Shown here in pieces: positions 59,914 to 64,000 of a DNA stretch of 64,000 nt. Within the stretch, counting starts at the first letter, position 1. The number at the start of each line of letters is the position of its first letter. The stretch is from Serratia sp. UGAL515B_01 (lineage in GTDB: Bacteria; Pseudomonadota; Gammaproteobacteria; Enterobacterales; Enterobacteriaceae), in NCBI RefSeq assembly GCF_033095805.1, contig NZ_CP109901.1:1550001-1614000 (forward strand), written 5' to 3'. A program made the translations under genes and the position numbers. The notes beneath the pieces are model-generated. The model did no database searches, was not told where the DNA came from, and saw only the letters and a program-made list of their open reading frames with translations.

Positions 59914-61119
59914 TCAACCCTCTCTGACTACCTCTGGTGTTACAGCACGCGGATGGAATTGCCAATACAAGGCAAACAGCGTGATAAAGCCAACCACCCC
60001 GAGGAGGAACCAAGGCAGTTCTGGTCTGCCTAGTGCATGCCCGGTATCATACATCCAGCCGCCACCGGTGTAGCCTAATGCACCACCAAGGGCCAGCCCC
60101 AGACGGCTGAATCCCATATAGCTTCCACGAGCACGAGCGTCAGCAAGCGAGGCACTCAGGGTTTCGCGCGCAGGTTCGGCAATAATAGATCCTAGATAGA
60201 AGCTACAGATCAGGATAAAGACCGTTTGTAAACTTGCAGCAAGACCGATGGGGATCAGGCTCAGGGTCATCAACAGTAGACCCATCATCAGACGCTGTTC
60301 CAGCCTGAAGTGTTTTTCGCTCCAACGTGCTAATGGATACAGTAGGGAGAGCGATAACGTAGCCTCAATGGCATACATCCATTTTACTGCCGACGGAGTG
60401 CCGGCGATTTCGTTAACCAAAATCGGCAGCATCAACATGACCTGTACTGACAGTATGTAATAACCTGTCAGCGTAAGCACATAGATCAGAAAACGGCGAT
60501 CGCGCAGCACCAGCATCATGCTTTCTCTCATTGGTGTGCGCACGGTTGAAATACGGTAGGCAGGAAGCAGCCAGGCGTTCCATCCTGCAGCCAACACGAA
60601 AATGCCCGCACCCACCCAGCAGACAAAATGAAAATCGTATTGCAGCAGCCAGCTGCCGATTAATGCGCCAACAACGGCTCCGGCACTGTCTTGCATCATC
60701 AGAAGAGAGAAAAACCGGCTGCGCTCATGTGGGCGGGTTAATTTAATGACCAGAGCCGTACGCGGAGGATCAAACAAGGTACCGCCAATCGCTGAAAGGG
60801 CACAGGAAAACAGCAGTATCCAAGGTCTATCTGCCATTGCCATGGTGGCAAAGCCAGCCGCACGCAGTAACATGCCGGTGACAATCATCGGTTTGGCACC
60901 CAATCGGTCGGCAATCGCTCCCCCAAAGATCCCCAGACCCTGTTGAACCAATTGGCGCAACCCTAATGCAAGCCCCACGATTAGCGCAGCCCAGCCGAGT
61001 TGATCGACAAAACGGATGGAAATAAGTGGGAAGACAACAAAAAAACCTAAAACGACCAACAGGTTGTCGAATAATAAAAAATACTTACCCAAGCTCCGAG
61101 CTTGCGATAATAGAGACAT
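59914..61119 (-). CDS. mdtH: MFS multidrug transporter MdtH
   Basis: A 401-residue 12-span major facilitator protein ([45 protein letters not shown]) matching MdtH of enterobacteria. [11 protein letters not shown] is the MFS loop 2-3 motif. In E. coli overexpression gives low-level quinolone resistance. Divergent from rimJ. Confidence 0.95.
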   Translation of the reverse strand: MSLLSQARSLGKYFLLFDNLLVVLGFFVVFPLISIRFVDQLGWAALIVGLALGLRQLVQQGLGIFGGAIADRLGAKPMIVTGMLLRAAGFATMAMADRPWILLFSCALSAIGGTLFDPPRTALVIKLTRPHERSRFFSLLMMQDSAGAVVGALIGSWLLQYDFHFVCWVGAGIFVLAAGWNAWLLPAYRISTVRTPMRESMMLVLRDRRFLIYVLTLTGYYILSVQVMLMLPILVNEIAGTPSAVKWMYAIEATLSLSLLYPLARWSEKHFRLEQRLMMGLLLMTLSLIPIGLAASLQTVFILICSFYLGSIIAEPARETLSASLADARARGSYMGFSRLGLALGGALGYTGGGWMYDTGHALGRPELPWFLLGVVGFITLFALYWQFHPRAVTPEVVREG

Positions 61120-61466
61120 GCTTCACCACGAACCATTTATAAAGGGGAGAAAGGCCACGGGTTTATTCTCTACCCTATGCACTGAAGCGGAAAGGGGGGT
61201 TATAGATAATATTTTTTTATCGTCAATATGTTACGTGAGCGATAAAAAAGTGCAAAAAACAACCAAGAATGTTTGATTGCCTAATTACTGAACAGAAAGG
61301 GTCTTACCTGCCGAGCAAGCTGCGGTTATATTAACTGAGCGTACGTGTGGTTCCGTACCCTTTATTAATCATCATTAGGTTGATGCTGAAGACAATAAGG
61401 TTAATCATTCAAACGCTCATCTAAATCAATACTTCTTATCGTACCGTTTTGACTACGGGAGAAATG
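61120..61466. other. Divergent mdtH/rimJ promoter region
   Basis: About 347 bp without a gene. It is AT-rich and must hold both promoters; no hexamer pair with correct spacing could be picked with confidence. Confidence 0.5.
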
Positions 61467-62051
61467 ATGTTCGGCTATCGCTCTGCATCACCGAAAGTAA
61501 GTCTTACTACCGACAGGTTGATCGTCCGTTTGGTTCACGAACGGGATGCCTATCGTTTGGCTGATTATTATGCCGAAAACCGGGCTTTCCTGAAACCTTG
61601 GGAACCAGTACGTGACGAGAGCCACTGTTATCCCTCTGGTTGGCAGGCGAGGTTGGGCATGATTACGGAAATGCAAAAACAGGGTGGCGCTTACTATTTT
61701 ATTTTGCTCGATCAAGACGAGCACGAAGTACGTGGTGTTGCCAATTTCAGCAATGTGCTGCGCGGTTCTTTTCATGCTTGCTACCTTGGATATTCTCTTG
61801 GTGAGAAGTGGCAGGGGCAGGGGTTGATGCAGGAAGCATTGCAATCATCTATTCGTTATATGCAACGCCAGCAAAGGATGCATCGTATTATGGCTAACTA
61901 CATGCCGCACAACCAACGCAGCGGTGCATTGCTTACGCGCTTGGGTTTTGAACGGGAGGGTTACGCCAAGGACTATTTGTTGATTGACGGAAAGTGGCAG
62001 GATCATGTGCTCACTGCATTGACTAATAAAGAATGGCTACCATTAAGCTGA
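61467..62051 (+). CDS. rimJ: Ribosomal protein S5 N-terminal acetyltransferase RimJ
   Basis: A 194-residue GNAT enzyme that acetylates the N-terminus of ribosomal protein S5. It begins [28 protein letters not shown] stands 5 bases upstream, and the ATG just before it or a longer start would add residues absent in the family. The acetyl-CoA motif [15 protein letters not shown] is intact. Confidence 0.95.
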   Translation: MFGYRSASPKVSLTTDRLIVRLVHERDAYRLADYYAENRAFLKPWEPVRDESHCYPSGWQARLGMITEMQKQGGAYYFILLDQDEHEVRGVANFSNVLRGSFHACYLGYSLGEKWQGQGLMQEALQSSIRYMQRQQRMHRIMANYMPHNQRSGALLTRLGFEREGYAKDYLLIDGKWQDHVLTALTNKEWLPLS

Positions 62052-62059
62052 GGCCGCAA

Positions 62060-62689
62060 ATGAAATATGAATTGAATGCTAAAGAAGCCAGAGTTATTGG
62101 TTGCCTGCTTGAAAAGCAGGTCACTACGCCCGATCAATATCCACTCTCTTTAAATGCCATTACCTTGGCGACTAATCAGAAAACCAACCGGGAACCGGTG
62201 ATGGAGCTGGCAGAAAGTGAGGTGCAGCAGATCCTTGATTTATTGGTGCGAAAACACTTTTTGCGCACGACGAGCGGTTTTGGTAACCGGGTCATAAAAT
62301 ATGAGCAGCGTTTTTGTAATTCCGAGTTTGGTCAACTGAAATTATCTCCAGCCGAGGTGGCTGTGGTTACTACACTGTTGTTGCGTGGTGCGCAGACTCC
62401 CGGGGAACTACGTACTCGTACTAACCGAATGCATGAATTTAGTGATGTCAGCGAAGTTGAAGAGGTCTTGCAGCAGTTGACAGCGCGTGAGGATGGTCCC
62501 TTTGTGGTTCGCCTAGCACGTGAGCCTGGCAGGCGTGAAAGCCGATTTATGCACTTGTTCAGTGGACAGATTGATGAAGCCCCTGTTGAAAAATTAAGGG
62601 CTGAAGGTAGTGATCTACACGAACGCGTTGCGGTATTGGAAGCCGAAGTTGCCGTGTTAAAACAGCAACTCCAAGAACTGCTGGCATGA
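62060..62689 (+). CDS. yceH: DUF480 protein YceH
   Basis: A 209-residue protein made of two winged-helix-like halves ([48 protein letters not shown]) and a C-terminal coiled coil ([20 protein letters not shown]). The ATG at 62060 ([10 protein letters not shown]) avoids overlap with rimJ and matches the family start. Function unknown, possibly a DNA-binding protein. Confidence 0.94.
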   Translation: MKYELNAKEARVIGCLLEKQVTTPDQYPLSLNAITLATNQKTNREPVMELAESEVQQILDLLVRKHFLRTTSGFGNRVIKYEQRFCNSEFGQLKLSPAEVAVVTTLLLRGAQTPGELRTRTNRMHEFSDVSEVEEVLQQLTAREDGPFVVRLAREPGRRESRFMHLFSGQIDEAPVEKLRAEGSDLHERVAVLEAEVAVLKQQLQELLA

Positions 62690-62696
62690 GAACATC

Positions 62697-63614
62697 ATGA
62701 GTAAATTACGTATTGGCGTCGTCGGATTAGGGGGGATTGCACAGAAAGCCTACCTGCCATTGCTCAGCCAGGCAACGGACTGGCAATTGGTAGGCGGTTT
62801 TTCACCCAATCAGCCGAAGGCTCAATTCATCTGCGATAGTTACCGCATGGGCTGTTTTTCCCGTCTTGATAGCCTAGCGCAGCAGTGTGATGCGGTGTTT
62901 GTGCACAGTAGTACTGCCAGCCATTTCCATGTGGTTAGTGAATTGCTAAAGCATGGCGTAGATGTTTACGTTGATAAACCGTTAGCGGAAACCCTGCAGC
63001 AAGGAGAGCAACTGGTAGAGCTGGCAAATAAATGTCGTAAGACACTTATGGTTGGCTTTAATCGCCGCTTTGCGCCTCTTTATCGTCAATTGAAACAGCA
63101 AATGCAGTTACCCGCATCAATACGGATGGATAAACATCGTGCTGACAGCGTTGGTCCCAACGATCTCAATTTTACGCTGTTGGATGATTACTTGCATGTA
63201 GTGGATACCGCACTATGGCTGGTTGGTGGTATAGGGAACCTACAGAGTGGTTGCCTGCGTGCTAACGAAGCAGGTGAAATGCTTTACGCTGAACATCACT
63301 TTTCCTGTGGAGAGACACAGGTGACGACCTGTATGCATCGCCGTGCGGGTAGCCAGCGGGAGAGCGTGCATGCGGTAACCGATGGTGCCGTTTATCAAGT
63401 GAATGACATGCGCCAATGGCTGCGCGAAGATCGGTTAGGTGTTGTCGAACAGCCGGTGCCAGGATGGCAAACTATGCTGGCACAGCGTGGTTTTGAAGGG
63501 GCGGTACAGCATTTTATTCAGGCTGTCAGCAATCAGACAGTACCAGAAACCACTGGTGAGCAGGCGCTTCATGCACAACGACTGATTGAAAGTATGCTGC
63601 TTAAGGCCGGGTAA
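62697..63614 (+). CDS. yceM: Gfo/Idh/MocA-family oxidoreductase YceM
   Basis: A 305-residue putative NAD(P)-dependent dehydrogenase, also named MviM. The Rossmann start LRIGVVGLGGIAQKAYLP and the DVYVDKPLAETL segment (EKP-like, with Lys) are typical. The substrate is unknown. It lies 7 bases after yceH, and murJ follows. Confidence 0.93.
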   Translation: MSKLRIGVVGLGGIAQKAYLPLLSQATDWQLVGGFSPNQPKAQFICDSYRMGCFSRLDSLAQQCDAVFVHSSTASHFHVVSELLKHGVDVYVDKPLAETLQQGEQLVELANKCRKTLMVGFNRRFAPLYRQLKQQMQLPASIRMDKHRADSVGPNDLNFTLLDDYLHVVDTALWLVGGIGNLQSGCLRANEAGEMLYAEHHFSCGETQVTTCMHRRAGSQRESVHAVTDGAVYQVNDMRQWLREDRLGVVEQPVPGWQTMLAQRGFEGAVQHFIQAVSNQTVPETTGEQALHAQRLIESMLLKAG

Positions 63615-63678
63615 CCCCATGTAACATATGACGGTAGCTATTACTGGCTTGGGTACGTAGACTATCGCCACTCAACGG

Positions 63679-63698
63679 ACGCCTGCGGATGCAGGCGT
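63679..63698 (+). terminator. Hairpin between yceM and murJ
   Basis: ACGCCTGC and GCAGGCGT pair perfectly around GGAT and are followed by TGATATTT. A moderate terminator that would partly separate murJ from yceM. Confidence 0.6.
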
Positions 63699-63733
63699 TG
63701 ATATTTACACATCGTACTCATCAGAAAAACCAC

Positions 63734-64000
63734 ATGAATCTACTAAAATCACTGGCCGCCGTCAGTTCGATGACCATGTTCTCGCGGGTGCTGGGCTTTG
63801 CGCGTGATGCCATTGTTGCTCGCGTCTTTGGTGCAGGGATGGCCACCGATGCTTTCTTTGTGGCATTCAAGTTGCCTAACCTGCTGAGGCGCATTTTTGC
63901 AGAAGGGGCTTTTTCACAGGCGTTTGTCCCCATTCTTGCAGAATACAAAAGTCAACAAGGGGAAGAGGCAACGCGAACCTTTATTGCCTATGTCTCTGGT
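63734..64000 (+). CDS. murJ: Lipid II flippase MurJ, N-terminal part (runs off the window)
   Basis: The first 89 codons of MurJ/Mvi[41 protein letters not shown] and [20 protein letters not shown] match the first spans of the MOP-family flippase that moves lipid II across the inner membrane for peptidoglycan synthesis. The rest lies right of the window. Confidence 0.95.
   Translation, partial: MNLLKSLAAVSSMTMFSRVLGFARDAIVARVFGAGMATDAFFVAFKLPNLLRRIFAEGAFSQAFVPILAEYKSQQGEEATRTFIAYVSG

Overview
The window is bacterial chromosome from an Enterobacterales species, most likely of the Yersiniaceae (Serratia/Yersinia side). The evidence is conserved gene order and close protein likeness: pth-ychF, ychH/prs-ispE-lolB, hemA-prfA-prmC-sirB2-sirB1-kdsA, nhaB/fadR/ycgB/dsbB, ghrA-ycdX-ycdY, and yceB-grxB-mdtH-rimJ-yceH-yceM-murJ. 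Species assignment is inference.

Positions 1-18800 look like a genomic island. A P4-type tyrosine integrase at the left edge carries cargo that includes a complete four-gene operon (druM-druF-druG-druE, minus strand) matching the composition of a type II Druantia anti-phage system. An IS3-family element follows, then a CP4-like accessory block: a truncated gene, a DUF6927-like gene, two unknown genes, a CbtA-type toxin, a CbeA-type antitoxin and a DUF4942 gene. The right end is marked by a 23-bp tRNA 3'-end-like sequence ending in CCA. Short TGAGTAT-type motifs lie beside it and also beside the integrase, so both ends probably belong to one element whose left attachment site lies just outside the window.

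Positions 18840-31770 hold a second accessory zone. It starts with a decaying tandem array of STM2901-family-like and DUF1493 genes. Next comes a type I-F CRISPR array (17 repeats, 16 spacers, leader on the high-coordinate side) with a complete cas operon (cas1, cas2-3, csy1-4), all on the minus strand. An orphan GvpU-like gene and small unknown or broken genes follow. Druantia II and CRISPR I-F are therefore under 10 kb apart.

Positions 31770-48420 are core genome: disulfide-bond formation (dsbB), Na+/H+ antiport (nhaB), fatty-acid regulation (fadR), peptidyl-tRNA recycling (pth), PRPP synthesis (prs), isoprenoid synthesis (ispE), lipoprotein localisation (lolB), heme synthesis (hemA), translation termination (prfA, prmC) and KDO synthesis (kdsA).

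Positions 48420-55500 are a variable segment with two nearly identical tRNA-Ser(GGA) genes about 4.95 kb apart. They bracket a HisC-like aminotransferase, an NCS1 permease and a yjjA-like gene. A secreted ankyrin protein and a broken LprI-like gene lie just outside. Two families of small inverted-repeat elements are scattered here and in the core intergenic regions. From 55500 to the end the order is core again, and murJ runs off the right edge.
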